A stretch of 64,000 nucleotides of DNA from CAZEVY01 sp964515555 (GTDB lineage: Bacteria > Acidobacteriota > Terriglobia > Bryobacterales > Bryobacteraceae), in the NCBI GenBank assembly GCA_964515555.1, contig CAZEVY010000009.1, positions 1 to 64,000 of the forward strand. Reading direction: 5' to 3'. Of this stretch, positions 1-9,580 are shown piece after piece. Each line of letters opens with the position of its first letter. Position 1 is the first letter of the stretch. Below the pieces are notes generated by a model that saw only the letters and a program-made list of their open reading frames with translations, made no database searches and was not told the origin of the DNA. The position numbers were made by a program, and so were the translations under genes.

Positions 1-2071
1 AGAGGATGATGGAGGGTCCGGCGCCCGCCTGCACCACGCGCACGCGCTGGTTGCCGTTGTCCGAAACATAGACGTTATCGCGCGGGTCGATGGCGAGTCC
101 GGAGACGAAATTGAACGCGGCGTTGAGGGCTGCCCCGCCGTCGCCGCCGAAGCCGTTGCGGGTGCCTCCGGCGTAGCGCGAAACGTTCCCCGCCGGCGAT
201 ACGCGTCGAATGCAGTTGCAGCCGGCGCTCGCGATGTACAGATTCCCGGCGCTGTCGAACGCCAGGCCGTTGGGAGCGCCGACCCTGGCCGCGGTCGCAG
301 CGCCGCCGTCCCCCGACGCTCCCGGCTGTCCGTTGCCGGCGAATGTGGTGATCGTGCCGCCGGCCACTCTGCGAACCCGTTGGAACTGATACTCGGAGAA
401 ATAGGCGTTCCCTGCGGCGTCCACGGCGATATAGCCGCTCGGGTCGATCGCCGCGCTCAGGGCGGGGCCGCCGTCGCCGGAGGATCCGCGCTGGCCGTTG
501 CCGGCGATCGTCGTGATCAGACCGGCGGGCGTAATCCTGCGAATGCGGGCGGCCTGGGGATCCGCGAAAAAGAGGTTCCCCGTGCGGTCGAAGGCCATGC
601 CCACCGCAGTCAGGCCGGCGTTGATGGCGGGCCCGCCGTCGCCGCTGAACTGGCCCGTGCCGTTGCCCGCGTAAGTGGTGAGAACGCCGGCCGGCGACAC
701 GCGCCGGATGCGCCCGAAATCCTCGAAGTAGACGTTGTTGGCGGCGTCGACCGCCGCGGTGAGAGTACCGCCGATCGAGGCGGCGGCCGCGGGAGTGTTG
801 TCGGGAGAAAACGTCGACCGGCCCGATCCGATCAGCGTCGAAATCAGGCCGCCTGGCGACACCTGGCGAATCCGGCGCGACTCGGTATCGGCGATGTAGA
901 TCGTGCCGGCGCTGTTCACCGCCAGCCCCACGGGCGCGACCAGCCGCGCGTTGATGGCGGCGCCGCCGTCGCCGATGAACGCGCCCCGGCCGGCCGCGGT
1001 CTCCACCAGCCCGCTGGCGAGCAGTCGCCGCACGCGGTGATTGCTCACGTCGGCGATCAGAATGTTGCCGGCGGAATCGGCTGCGACTCCAGAGGGGTTG
1101 CTAAAAGAGGCGTTGGCGGCAGTGTTGCCATCGCCCCCGAAGTCGTTGTTGCCGGTGCCGGCGATGGTCGAGATGATACCCGCCGGCGTGACTCGCCGCA
1201 CGCGGTTGCCGCCGGCCTCGGCGATCAGCAGGTTCCCCGCGGCGTCGAACGCCAGACCGTTGGGGCCGTTCAGCCCCGCCTGCGTCGCCGGAATGCCATT
1301 GTTGATACCGTCGTTGCCGCCGCCGGCGAAGGCCGTGATGACGCCGTTCGATACGCGCCGGATGCGGCCGCTTTCGGAGATGTAGAGGTTTCCTTGCGCG
1401 TCCAAGGCCATGGCCAGCGGAAACGCCAGCGTGGCGCTGGTCGCGGGGCCGCCGTCGCCCGCCGATCCGATGCCGGCGCCTCCCGCCACGGTCGTGATGA
1501 TTCCGTTGGGCGCGATTCGCCGGATGCGGTGGTTGCTTCCCTCGCCGATATTGCAGAAATAAACGTTGCTCTGACTGTCGACTGCGACGCACGTAGGGTG
1601 CGATAGCCGCGCCTGGCTGGCCGGCCCGCCGTCACCGCCGAATCCGAAGCCCGCCGCTAATGCCGTCACCACCCCGTTGCGATCCACTTTGAGAATCGCG
1701 TGCACAAACTCGGAGGCGATGTACACGTTGCCCTGCGCATCGACCGCGATGCTCCGCGGCTCGCCGATCGAGGCCGCACGCGCCGGTCCGCCGATCCCGG
1801 CAAGCCGCTTGAGGCCGTTCCCCGCCAGCACCGTCAACACGCCGTTGCGGTCGACCTTCATGACCATGTTGAGGTAGGGCTCGGCGATGTAGTAGTTGCC
1901 TTGCGAGTCGGCTGCGACGGCGTAGGGCCCGGCGAGCTGCGCCTGAACGGCGGGCTTACCGTCGTCGGGAAAGATGTAATCGGATCCTGCTACCGTGGTA
2001 ATAATGCCCTGCGCGTGTACGACGATTCCGGCCAGGGCGTACGCGAGAACCGCCGTGCGAAGTGAGATCAA
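1..2071 (-). CDS. Secreted NHL-repeat beta-propeller protein (3' end beyond window)
   Basis: Reading the minus strand from a TTG at 2071 gives a protein with a signal peptide (MISLRTAVLAYALAGIVVHA-Q) followed by about 12 repeats of 50-60 residues. Each carries a variant of GDGGPA, a stretch like GLAFDSAGNLYIAD and then a segment like NHRVRRV. This is the pattern of NHL/SMP-30-like six-bladed propellers, which serve as extracellular binding or lyase-like scaffolds; no catalytic residues can be assigned. The TTG overlaps the TGA of the upstream dehydrogenase gene (TTGA), and a GGAGG lies about 5 nt before it, which supports this start and translational coupling. The frame is open to base 1, so the C-terminus is missing. 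Confidence 0.85.
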   Translation of the reverse strand, partial: MISLRTAVLAYALAGIVVHAQGIITTVAGSDYIFPDDGKPAVQAQLAGPYAVAADSQGNYYIAEPYLNMVMKVDRNGVLTVLAGNGLKRLAGIGGPARAASIGEPRSIAVDAQGNVYIASEFVHAILKVDRNGVVTALAAGFGFGGDGGPASQARLSHPTCVAVDSQSNVYFCNIGEGSNHRIRRIAPNGIITTVAGGAGIGSAGDGGPATSATLAFPLAMALDAQGNLYISESGRIRRVSNGVITAFAGGGNDGINNGIPATQAGLNGPNGLAFDAAGNLLIAEAGGNRVRRVTPAGIISTIAGTGNNDFGGDGNTAANASFSNPSGVAADSAGNILIADVSNHRVRRLLASGLVETAAGRGAFIGDGGAAINARLVAPVGLAVNSAGTIYIADTESRRIRQVSPGGLISTLIGSGRSTFSPDNTPAAAASIGGTLTAAVDAANNVYFEDFGRIRRVSPAGVLTTYAGNGTGQFSGDGGPAINAGLTAVGMAFDRTGNLFFADPQAARIRRITPAGLITTIAGNGQRGSSGDGGPALSAAIDPSGYIAVDAAGNAYFSEYQFQRVRRVAGGTITTFAGNGQPGASGDGGAATAARVGAPNGLAFDSAGNLYIASAGCNCIRRVSPAGNVSRYAGGTRNGFGGDGGAALNAAFNFVSGLAIDPRDNVYVSDNGNQRVRVVQAGAGPSIIL

Positions 2072-2832
2072 CGTAACCTCCAGTGGTCCTTCTCAAATAG
2101 CGCAATTTCTTCGTTCCAGGCGCCAAACTTCGACGCCATCTGCCCGCCGTCGACGAACAACGCCGCGCCGGTGATATACGACGCGAGTGGCGACGCCAGA
2201 AATACTACGGCGTTGGCCACCTCTTCGGTTTCACCACCGCGGCCCAGCGCGATCGGGCGGAAGTACTCCTTCAGAATCTCCGGCTGGTCGAAGTAGCTCC
2301 GCGTCAGGCGAGTGCGAATCAGCCCCGGGCACACCGCGTTGACGCGAATCCCGTACGGCCCGAGCTCGTTCGCCGCCGTGTGCACGATCCCCAGCACGCC
2401 CGCCTTGCTCGCGTTGTAGGCGACGAGGCCCGCCTCTCCGTCGAAGGAATTAGTGGAGGCGGTCACGACGATCGCCCCTCGGCGCCGCGGCTTCATGAGC
2501 CGCGCGGCGATCTGAATGGTCCGGAACACGCCCGTCAGGTTCACGTCGATCGTGCGGCGCCAGTCGTCGTCGCTCGTCTCGGTGATTCCGGCGATGCGCA
2601 CGATGCCCGCGTTGGCGATGACGATGTCGGGCGGTCCCGAGGCGGCGAATCCCGACTCGATCGACGACCGGTCCGTCACGTCAACCATGTGATGCCGGTG
2701 CGCCGGCGGCGGCTCCCGATCGAACACCCACGCCGCCGCGCCCGCCTCGGCGAGCGCGTTGGCGCAGGCCAGCCCGATACCGTTCGATCCTCCTGTAACA
2801 ACCGCTGTTAACCCCGAGAGGTCCGTGTGCAT
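2068..2832 (-). CDS. Short-chain dehydrogenase/reductase (SDR), classical type
   Basis: A 254-aa protein with the usual length and motif order of classical SDR oxidoreductases, which use NAD(P) to oxidise or reduce an alcohol/ketone. The cofactor motif TGGSNGIG lies at residues 13-20, NAG occurs in IVIANAGIV, the catalytic Ser is in TASTNS, and Tyr and Lys are in AYNASKAG, followed by the PG segment CPGLIRT. The C-terminal ITGAALFVDGG is typical of the family. The ATG at 2832 is chosen because the family N-terminus begins just after it; a longer in-frame extension upstream would run into the divergent gene. The stop overlaps the start of the NHL protein. Substrate unknown. Confidence 0.88.
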   Translation of the reverse strand: MHTDLSGLTAVVTGGSNGIGLACANALAEAGAAAWVFDREPPPAHRHHMVDVTDRSSIESGFAASGPPDIVIANAGIVRIAGITETSDDDWRRTIDVNLTGVFRTIQIAARLMKPRRRGAIVVTASTNSFDGEAGLVAYNASKAGVLGIVHTAANELGPYGIRVNAVCPGLIRTRLTRSYFDQPEILKEYFRPIALGRGGETEEVANAVVFLASPLASYITGAALFVDGGQMASKFGAWNEEIALFEKDHWRLR

Positions 2833-2848
2833 CCAATACAGTATAGAT
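2833..2848. promoter_or_regulatory. Bidirectional leaderless-type promoter between the SDR and POTRA genes
   Basis: Only 16 bp separate the two divergent start codons. On the plus strand TACAGT (2837-2842) lies 6 nt before the ATG at 2849. On the minus strand TATACT (2845-2840) lies 7 nt before the ATG at 2832. Neither start has a Shine-Dalgarno sequence. The spacing puts both transcription starts at or next to the A of the ATG. No good -35 hexamers are visible. Inference from spacing only. Confidence 0.4.
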
Positions 2849-4093
2849 ATGCCCTGGTTGGCCCTCGTCGCGCTGTTGACCGCGCAGTCCCCGCCCCCGA
2901 AGGCGTTCCCCATCGAGTCGATGCGTGTCGAAGGTGCGATGCGATACCCGGCCGATCGCATTCTCGCGATGACAGGACTGAAGGCCGGCGCGGTGGTCGA
3001 GCCCGCGGCGTTTGAAGCCGCCCGCGACCGGCTGCTCAAGTCCGGCGCCTTCGAGAGCGTCGGCATGCGATTCGAGCCGGCGGCCTCCGGCAAGGGCTAC
3101 GCGGTGACCTTCGAGATCGCCGAGATCGCGCAGGTCTACCCGCTGCGCTTCGACCGCATTCCGGCGCCCGAGGCCGAGCTCGCCGAGTGGCTCAAGAAGG
3201 CCGAGCCGCTCTTCGGCGACCGCATCCCGGCGACCAAGGAGATGATCGAGCGCTACCAGCGCCACATCGACGCGTTCCTCGCCTCGAAGGGCGTGAAGGA
3301 GAAAGTGCGCGGGCGCGTCACCGGCGACCCCGCCCATCTCTACGTGCTGTTCCATCCGGGCGGCGCGCCGCCGGTGGTCGCCGAGGTGAAGTTCACCGGC
3401 AACAAGGTGCTTCCCGCCGAGCTGTTGCAGCGGACCATCTACGGCGTCGCCATCGGCGCCGAGTATCGCGAGGAGACCTTCCGGCAGATTCTCGACAGCT
3501 CCATCCGTCCGCTCTACGAAGAGCGCGGGCGTCTGCGGGTGGCGTTCCCGAAGATGCAAGCGGCGAGCGCGCCGGACGTCAAAGGCGTCGCCGTGACGGT
3601 GGAGATCGAAGAAGGCGAGAGCTACAATCTGCGCCGCGCCCGCGTGGAAGGAACCGAGACGCGCGACCGCGAGCTGCTCGACCTCGCCGATCTGAAGACC
3701 GGCGACATCTACAATCGCCAGGAGGTCGAGGCGGCCCGCATGCGCGTGGTGTCGGGCATGCGGCGCGCGGGCTACATGCGCGCGTCGGCGCGCCTGGAGC
3801 GCGCCATCGACGACAAGGAGCGCCAGGCCGACGTGACTCTGATCGTCGACGCCGGACCGCAGTTCGTCTTCGGGAAGCTGGCGATACAGGGCCTCGACAT
3901 CCTCAACGAGCCGCCCCTGCGCAAGCTGTGGGCCATGGAGCCGGGCAAGCCGTTCAATCCCGAGTACCCGGAGTTTTTCCTGGCGAAGCTACGCGAGCAG
4001 GGCGTCTTCGACAATCTCGCGAAGACGCGCGCCGATCTCAAGATCGACGACACGTCGCGGACAGTCGACGTTACGCTGGTGTTTTTCCGGTAA
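2849..4093 (+). CDS. Secreted POTRA-repeat protein without a barrel
   Basis: A 414-aa protein with a short signal peptide (MPWLALVALLTAQS) and four POTRA-like repeats. These start near IESMRVEGAMRY, VAEVKFTGNKVLP, LRRARVEGTETRD and FGKLAIQGLDILN. POTRA domains are the periplasmic protein-protein modules of BamA/Omp85 and TamA, where they bind unfolded outer-membrane proteins or partner lipoproteins. A complete BamA is about 750-850 aa with a C-terminal 16-strand barrel; here the protein ends straight after the last repeat (VDVTLVFFR) and no barrel is encoded downstream. It could be a stand-alone periplasmic accessory of an Omp85 protein encoded elsewhere. The ATG is chosen because the signal peptide follows it directly. 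Confidence 0.75.
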   Translation: MPWLALVALLTAQSPPPKAFPIESMRVEGAMRYPADRILAMTGLKAGAVVEPAAFEAARDRLLKSGAFESVGMRFEPAASGKGYAVTFEIAEIAQVYPLRFDRIPAPEAELAEWLKKAEPLFGDRIPATKEMIERYQRHIDAFLASKGVKEKVRGRVTGDPAHLYVLFHPGGAPPVVAEVKFTGNKVLPAELLQRTIYGVAIGAEYREETFRQILDSSIRPLYEERGRLRVAFPKMQAASAPDVKGVAVTVEIEEGESYNLRRARVEGTETRDRELLDLADLKTGDIYNRQEVEAARMRVVSGMRRAGYMRASARLERAIDDKERQADVTLIVDAGPQFVFGKLAIQGLDILNEPPLRKLWAMEPGKPFNPEYPEFFLAKLREQGVFDNLAKTRADLKIDDTSRTVDVTLVFFR

Positions 4094-4218
4094 CGGACGA
4101 CTCGTTATACTCCAGAAACCGCTTGCCTTCCGCGCCTTGCGCGGGTACACTAATCCAAACCAAGCGGCCGCATTGGGGTGGGCCGTTCAGCCCCCGCCGG
4201 TTTGGTTGGGAGGTGGAT

Positions 4219-7200
4219 GTGAAGCTCAGGACGACCCTGTTCGTTGTCTGCTCCGCGCTCGGTACGCTCGCCGTGGCGCAGGAGTACCGTGCGACCATTC
4301 TTGGCCACGTCTCCGATCCGTCCGGATCCGCGATTCCCAACGCCACTGTGCGCGCGGTGAAGGAAGGCACCAACGTCAGCAAGGAAACGGTGTCGAACTC
4401 CGAGGGCCTGTACACTTTGGTGGGCTTGGAGCCCGGAAGATACCTGGTGACGGTCAGCGCTCAGGGATTCAACACCGTGCGCCGCGAGGGCATCGTGCTG
4501 CAAACGGCCGAAAAGCTGAATCTTCCCTTGCGGCTCGACGTCGGGCAAGTCGCCACGGAGATCACAGTCGTCGGCGAACAGGAGCTGATTCAGACGGCGA
4601 CGGCGTCGCGAGGGCTGGTCTTCGATCCCATCAAGGTGCAGGAGATTCCGCTCAACGGCCGGCAGGCGTACATGCTAATGAGGCTGTCTCCGGGCGTGAT
4701 GTTCACCCAGCGGACCTTCGGCGCGACCGGGTTCTCCGGGACGCGCGCCTGGGACGTCAACGGCTCGTTCGTGATGAACGGCGGGCGCTCGGGCAGCAAC
4801 CAGTTTCTCCTGAACGGTGCGCCGATATCGACCAACGGCACCTTCAATCTGGCGCCGAACGTCGAGGCCATCCAGGAAATGAAGGTCATGGTGAACACCT
4901 ACGATTCACAGTTCGGGCGCTCCGGCGGCGGTCACGTTTCGACCACGCTGAAGTCCGGCACCAACGACTGGCACGGGTCGGTGTTCGACTTCTGGCGGAA
5001 CCGAATCCTGGACGCCAACACGCGGCAGAACAACGCCGGCGGATCGCCGCGCGGTTTTCGCAACCAGCACCAGTTCGGCGGCGTTGTCGGCGGACCGATT
5101 CGCAAGGACAAGGACTTCGTGTTTTTCAGCTTCGAAGGCTGGCGCGAGCGGACTCCCTTTCCATCGGTGACGACAGTGCCGCCGGTGGAGATGCGCACCG
5201 GCAACTTCAACTTCACTCCTGCCGGCCAGGGCGGGCCGGTGCAGGTCTACGACCCGCTAACGTCGGTCCCCTGCGGCGGTGCGATCACCTGCCAGGCGGG
5301 CGGACTCTACCGGCGGGACCCGTTCCCGGGCAACACCATCCCGGCGAATCGCATCAGTCCGATCGCCAGGAACATCATCGCGCTGTACCCGGCCCCGAAT
5401 TTCAATCCGACGAGTCTGACGCAGAACTACCTGCGTCCCGACAACCTCGGCATCTACGGGTACGAACAACCGATGGCCCGCTGGGATCGTGTGCTGACTG
5501 ACAACGACCGCCTCAGCATCGTATTCACCTTCCAGGACGGCAGCGAGTACCGCAACTCCAACGGGTTCGCGCCGCCGGCGCAGAACGGCAACATGCCGGG
5601 GACGGTACGGCGGGACACCAACGCCATCGTCTCCTACGACAAAACGCTGTCGCCGACCCGCATCCTGCACGTGCAGACGAGCTTCAACCGATTCATCCAG
5701 AACTTCCCCAACGTCTCCGACCCGAGCTTTACTCTCGACAAGCTCGGAATCAGGCGGATTCCCGAGATCCCGACGTTTCCGTCCAAGCTTCCTCCCCAGG
5801 TCAACGTCAGCGGCTATAACAACATACTGGGCAGCCAGTACCTGAACCAAAGCTCGCGCCAGCAGTTGAATCTCCAGGCCAACGTTTTCGAAACCCGGGG
5901 CAAGCACGGCATCAAGTACGGGTTCGAATGGGCGCAGTTGATCCGGCATAACGCCGCTTCCGGCAACGTCGGCGGCGACTGGACCTTCGACACCGTCTGG
6001 AGTCGGCGCCACTTCGGCGTGCGACAGTCGGGCGCGCTGGACGGCAACGGTGTCGCCGACATGCTGCTCGGGCTGTTGAACAGCGCCTCGATGCCATACA
6101 ACGACACATTTCTGAGACGCGAGCCGTACATCGGCTGGTTTGTCCAGGACGACTGGAAAGTCAGCAAGAAACTGACCCTCAACCTCGGGCTGCGCTACGA
6201 CATTCAGTTCGGCGTCTACGAGATTAACGACCGGCTGGTGGGCGGCTTCGATTTCAACACCAAGAGCCCAGTCAGCGACCAGGTGCTGGCGAACTGGCGC
6301 CGCTTCGCCTCCAACACGGCCAATTACCCGGCCGCGCCGCAGGAGATCCGCGGCGGAATCCTGTTCGCCGGCGTCGGCGGGGTTCCACGCCGGGTGTTCG
6401 CCAACGACTACACGAATATCCAGCCGCGTATCGGCTTGGCCTATAACATCCTGCCGAAGACCGTGCTCCGAGGCGGCCTTGGTATCTTCCATCGCACCTC
6501 GACCGAAGGCGCGGCGACCACCGGGTTCAGCCAGACGACGCCCTACATCAACTCGATCAATGGCGGGCTAAACCATCGCGCCGGACTCGCGGGTCCCTAT
6601 TCGCTGGAGGACCCCTTCCCGGACGGGCTGATACCGCCCCTGGGCGCCAGCCGCGGCTTGCTGACCAGCGTCGGCACCGGCGTCACGTTTGACAATAGGG
6701 ACCGGCGCATTCCGCGGACCTACAACTGGTCGTTCACCATCGAGCGCGAGTTCCCCTGGAGCATGGTGCTGGAAGCCTCCTATGTCGGCACGCGGACGAT
6801 TCACGAGGGCCGCAGCTTGCAGCTCTCCGACGCCGGCAAGGCCGACTATGATATCGCCGGCCGCGACCCGGCTTACTTTCAACAGACGCTTCCGAACCCG
6901 TGGTTCGGCATCCTGCCGACCAACGTCCCCCTGGGAGCCTCCGCGACCATCTCGCGACAGAATTTGTTACGGCGGATTCCGCAGTTCAATAGCGTCACAC
7001 AGAACACCGTGCCGTTCGGCACGTCCTGGTACAACGGGCTCCAGGTTCGGTTCGAACGGCGTATGCTCGGCCAACGCTCCCGGGGCGGCGCCATGACCTG
7101 GGTGCTGGCCTACACCTGGTCCAAGCAAATGGAGGACTCGCTGCGGCAGAACCAGACGTTCGAATGGATGCCGCTGATCAACCAGGTCACCGGCGAGGAC

Positions 7201-7722
7201 CGTTCGCACAATCTCACCTATGCACTGATCTGGGACCTGCCCTTCGGTCGCAACCGCGCCCTGTGGAGCGGCGCCGGCGGCATCACCGAGGCGCTGATCG
7301 GAGGCTGGACGTTCAACGCGAACCTGATCTACCAGACCGGCGTTCCGCTGGGAACCTGGAACCGCTGGGAGTACACCTGCGGCGACCCGACCAACGTCCA
7401 GCGCACCGAGACGCGCTGGTTCGACCAGACCAGAAGCTGTTACCGGCAGCTCACCAATTTCGAGCTGACGCAGCTTCCCTCGCGCTTCCACCAGATCCGC
7501 AGCCACACGGCTCCGCAGCTCGACCTGATGCTCTCCAAAAAGTTCCGCTTCACGGAGCGCTACGAGATGGAGTTTCGCGGCGAAGCGTTCAACGCCACCA
7601 ACACGCCCTTGCGGGGAGACGCACCGTCGGGCAATCCCTCGGCCGCGGATTTCGGGATTCTCCCCGTCGCGCAATTGAACTTCTCGCGCAACGTTCAACT
7701 CGGCCTTCGGTTCCGATTCTAA
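4219..7722 (+). CDS. Oar-like TonB-dependent-receptor-type outer-membrane protein (paralogue 1)
   Basis: A 1167-aa outer-membrane protein. A signal peptide (residues 1-21, ending LAVAQ) is followed by a carboxypeptidase-regulatory-like beta domain (about 22-105, starting YRATILGHVSDPSGSA), then a plug-like region with PLNGRQAYMLMRLSPGV and NGAPIS, then a long barrel ending in the aromatic terminus LGLRFRF. This is the Oar/TonB-dependent carrier architecture that is abundant in Acidobacteriota; the substrate is unknown. The GTG start at 4219 has GGAGG 5 nt upstream, so longer in-frame upstream extension is unlikely. The 125-bp leader contains an imperfect inverted repeat around 4158-4210. It is closely related to the protein at 10882-14382. 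Confidence 0.88.
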   Translation: MKLRTTLFVVCSALGTLAVAQEYRATILGHVSDPSGSAIPNATVRAVKEGTNVSKETVSNSEGLYTLVGLEPGRYLVTVSAQGFNTVRREGIVLQTAEKLNLPLRLDVGQVATEITVVGEQELIQTATASRGLVFDPIKVQEIPLNGRQAYMLMRLSPGVMFTQRTFGATGFSGTRAWDVNGSFVMNGGRSGSNQFLLNGAPISTNGTFNLAPNVEAIQEMKVMVNTYDSQFGRSGGGHVSTTLKSGTNDWHGSVFDFWRNRILDANTRQNNAGGSPRGFRNQHQFGGVVGGPIRKDKDFVFFSFEGWRERTPFPSVTTVPPVEMRTGNFNFTPAGQGGPVQVYDPLTSVPCGGAITCQAGGLYRRDPFPGNTIPANRISPIARNIIALYPAPNFNPTSLTQNYLRPDNLGIYGYEQPMARWDRVLTDNDRLSIVFTFQDGSEYRNSNGFAPPAQNGNMPGTVRRDTNAIVSYDKTLSPTRILHVQTSFNRFIQNFPNVSDPSFTLDKLGIRRIPEIPTFPSKLPPQVNVSGYNNILGSQYLNQSSRQQLNLQANVFETRGKHGIKYGFEWAQLIRHNAASGNVGGDWTFDTVWSRRHFGVRQSGALDGNGVADMLLGLLNSASMPYNDTFLRREPYIGWFVQDDWKVSKKLTLNLGLRYDIQFGVYEINDRLVGGFDFNTKSPVSDQVLANWRRFASNTANYPAAPQEIRGGILFAGVGGVPRRVFANDYTNIQPRIGLAYNILPKTVLRGGLGIFHRTSTEGAATTGFSQTTPYINSINGGLNHRAGLAGPYSLEDPFPDGLIPPLGASRGLLTSVGTGVTFDNRDRRIPRTYNWSFTIEREFPWSMVLEASYVGTRTIHEGRSLQLSDAGKADYDIAGRDPAYFQQTLPNPWFGILPTNVPLGASATISRQNLLRRIPQFNSVTQNTVPFGTSWYNGLQVRFERRMLGQRSRGGAMTWVLAYTWSKQMEDSLRQNQTFEWMPLINQVTGEDRSHNLTYALIWDLPFGRNRALWSGAGGITEALIGGWTFNANLIYQTGVPLGTWNRWEYTCGDPTNVQRTETRWFDQTRSCYRQLTNFELTQLPSRFHQIRSHTAPQLDLMLSKKFRFTERYEMEFRGEAFNATNTPLRGDAPSGNPSAADFGILPVAQLNFSRNVQLGLRFRF

Positions 7723-7951
7723 GCGCACAGCGCGGGCGCGCTCCATGGCGGCAGTCAACGCTCGCGCCCCGCTGCGTTGTGCGCGATGTTGCCTGGAGAG
7801 TGCGCCGGAATCAGCGTGCGAGGAGATTGGTGCGGCCTTAGGTTGCGGCGGGCTCTCCGCGAGCCCGCAAGGGCGGCCGCCGCACAACCGGACCCTGCCT
7901 CAGGACCGCTCGACGCCGCCTGATACTATACGGGAAGGAGAGGTCCGTCCG

Positions 7952-8971
7952 ATGGAGAGCGATCGCAGCCGCGAGATCCTGAATTCCATCGTCCGCAGCT
8001 ACATCGCTACGGGCCAGCCGGTGGCGTCGTCGCAGATATCGCGCATGCGCCGCCATCCGGTGAGCCCGGCGACGGTGCGCAACATCATGGCCGACCTCAC
8101 CGACGAAGGCTTCCTCTCGCAGCCGCACACCTCGGCCGGCCGCGTGCCGACCGAGAAGGCGTACCGCGAGTACGTCGCCACGCTGGACACCCGCCTTCAG
8201 ACCAGCGAGCTCGACCGCATCCGCCAGCGCCTGGGCGCCGAGGAGACGCTCGAGTCCATCATGCAGCAGTCCTCGCACCTGCTGCGCGAGATGACGCACG
8301 GCATGGGCATCGCCGCCGCCATTCCGGCCGGCAGCCAGGTGCTCGACCAGATCGACTTCGTCCCGCTGGCGCCGCGCCGCATCCTGGTGATCCTGGTGAC
8401 GCGCGACAAGATGGTGCGCAGCCCGGTCGTTTCGCTCGAGGAAGACGTCACCGCCGACGAGCTGAACGTCATGCGGAACTACGTCAACCGTCACTTTATC
8501 GGCTGGACCCTGGCCGACGTGCGGCGCGAGCTCGGCGCGCGGCTGGATGAGACGCGCTCGCAGTATCGCGAGGCCATGCGGAAGCTCGCGTACCTCTACG
8601 AGCACGGACTGCTCGACCTGGGTCTCGCCCCCGAGCTGCATGTCGACGGTGCGTCGAACCTGGCGGTCACCGAGGTCTACCTGACCGGCGATCAGCTCCG
8701 CGAGCTGTTCGAGGCGCTCGAAGAGAAGGCGCGCGTGCTCGAGCTGCTCGAGCGCTTCCTCGAAAAATCGGCCGAGACGGTCGCCGCGCAGATCGGCTTG
8801 GGCGAAGCGCATCCGAGCATGCGGGGCCTTTCGCTGGTAGGGACGACGGTGGCGTTTCCCAGCGGCGTCACCGCGAGAATCGCCGTGCTCGGCCCCATGC
8901 GCATGGACTACGAGCGCGCCGTCTCGGCCGTGCGGCATCTCCGCGAGGCCATCCAGAGCCTGCCCGCGTAA
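7952..8971 (+). CDS. hrcA: Heat-inducible transcription repressor HrcA
   Basis: A 339-aa protein of the expected HrcA length. The N-terminal winged helix (SREILNSIVRSYIATG, then ATVRNIMADLTDEGFL and PHTSAGRVPTEKAYR) is diagnostic. It is followed by the GAF-like dimerisation domain and the C-terminal GPMRMDYERAVSAV segment. HrcA normally represses chaperone genes by binding CIRCE operators. It is first in hrcA-grpE-dnaJ. The ATG has AAGGAGAGG about 10 nt upstream and TACTAT at 7924-7929. The 229-bp region before it holds a strong hairpin (arms 7843-7855 and 7861-7870) but no recognisable CIRCE element. Confidence 0.95.
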   Translation: MESDRSREILNSIVRSYIATGQPVASSQISRMRRHPVSPATVRNIMADLTDEGFLSQPHTSAGRVPTEKAYREYVATLDTRLQTSELDRIRQRLGAEETLESIMQQSSHLLREMTHGMGIAAAIPAGSQVLDQIDFVPLAPRRILVILVTRDKMVRSPVVSLEEDVTADELNVMRNYVNRHFIGWTLADVRRELGARLDETRSQYREAMRKLAYLYEHGLLDLGLAPELHVDGASNLAVTEVYLTGDQLRELFEALEEKARVLELLERFLEKSAETVAAQIGLGEAHPSMRGLSLVGTTVAFPSGVTARIAVLGPMRMDYERAVSAVRHLREAIQSLPA

Positions 8972-9030
8972 GCCGAATCCCCGCAGTCGCGGTGCAAACT
9001 CCGTTCCTGTTACGCTGAAAGTCTGCACCT

Positions 9031-9573
9031 ATGGAGAATGGGAATCCAGCCGACGCGCCTCCCGCGACCGCGGAACAGGCGCCGCCCGCTACGGCCGACG
9101 CGGGTTCGGGCGACCTGGCGGCGCTCCTCGCCGCCACCATCGAGGAGCGCGACCAGCTCCGCGACCAGGTCCTGCGCCTGCGCGCCGAGTTCGAGAACTC
9201 GCGGCGGCGTCACGAGCGCGAGCGGGAACAGCTCGGCGAGTACGCCAGCATGGAGAGCGCCCGCCGCCTGTTGCCGATTCTCGACGATTTCGAGCGCGCC
9301 TTGAAATCGGCCCCCGAGGTCGAAGGGCCCGCGGCGGAATTCGCCAAGGGCATGTTCCTGATCTATCAGCGCGTGTTCGAGACCCTCGGCAGGCTGGGCC
9401 TGGAACCGCTCGAAAGCCTCGGACGTCCGTTCGACCCGAACTTCCATCACGCCGTCGAAATGGTTCCGGGCGAAGAGGGCGATCACACCGTGATCGACGA
9501 GTTCCAGAGAGGCTACAATTTCAAAGGAAAGCTGCTGCGGCCGGCCATGGTTCGCGTGGCGGTGAAGGCGTAG
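9031..9573 (+). CDS. grpE: Nucleotide exchange factor GrpE
   Basis: A 180-aa protein that releases ADP from DnaK. It has a disordered Ala/Pro-rich N-terminus (about 1-28), a long coiled coil (about 35-90, containing LRAEFENSRRRHERE) and the C-terminal beta domain with the family signature around PFDPNFHHAVEMVPG and ending LLRPAMVRVAVKA. It lies 59 bp after hrcA and 7 bp before dnaJ, so the three genes are probably cotranscribed. No clear ribosome-binding site was seen. Confidence 0.96.
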   Translation: MENGNPADAPPATAEQAPPATADAGSGDLAALLAATIEERDQLRDQVLRLRAEFENSRRRHEREREQLGEYASMESARRLLPILDDFERALKSAPEVEGPAAEFAKGMFLIYQRVFETLGRLGLEPLESLGRPFDPNFHHAVEMVPGEEGDHTVIDEFQRGYNFKGKLLRPAMVRVAVKA

Positions 9574-9580
9574 ACTCCCG

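Noticed and set aside
380..1606. A 408-codon open frame on the plus strand opposite the NHL protein.
   Set aside because: It is Arg/Ala/Gly-rich shadow coding typical of the strand opposite high-GC genes; the minus strand holds the clear NHL repeats.
7723..7784. A terminator-like inverted repeat after the first receptor gene.
   Set aside because: The arms match only partly and there is no T-run.
7723..7951. A possible CIRCE operator for HrcA in the hrcA leader.
   Set aside because: No TTAGCACTC-N9-GAGTGCTAA-like sequence was found; the visible hairpin at 7843-7870 is different in sequence and spacing.
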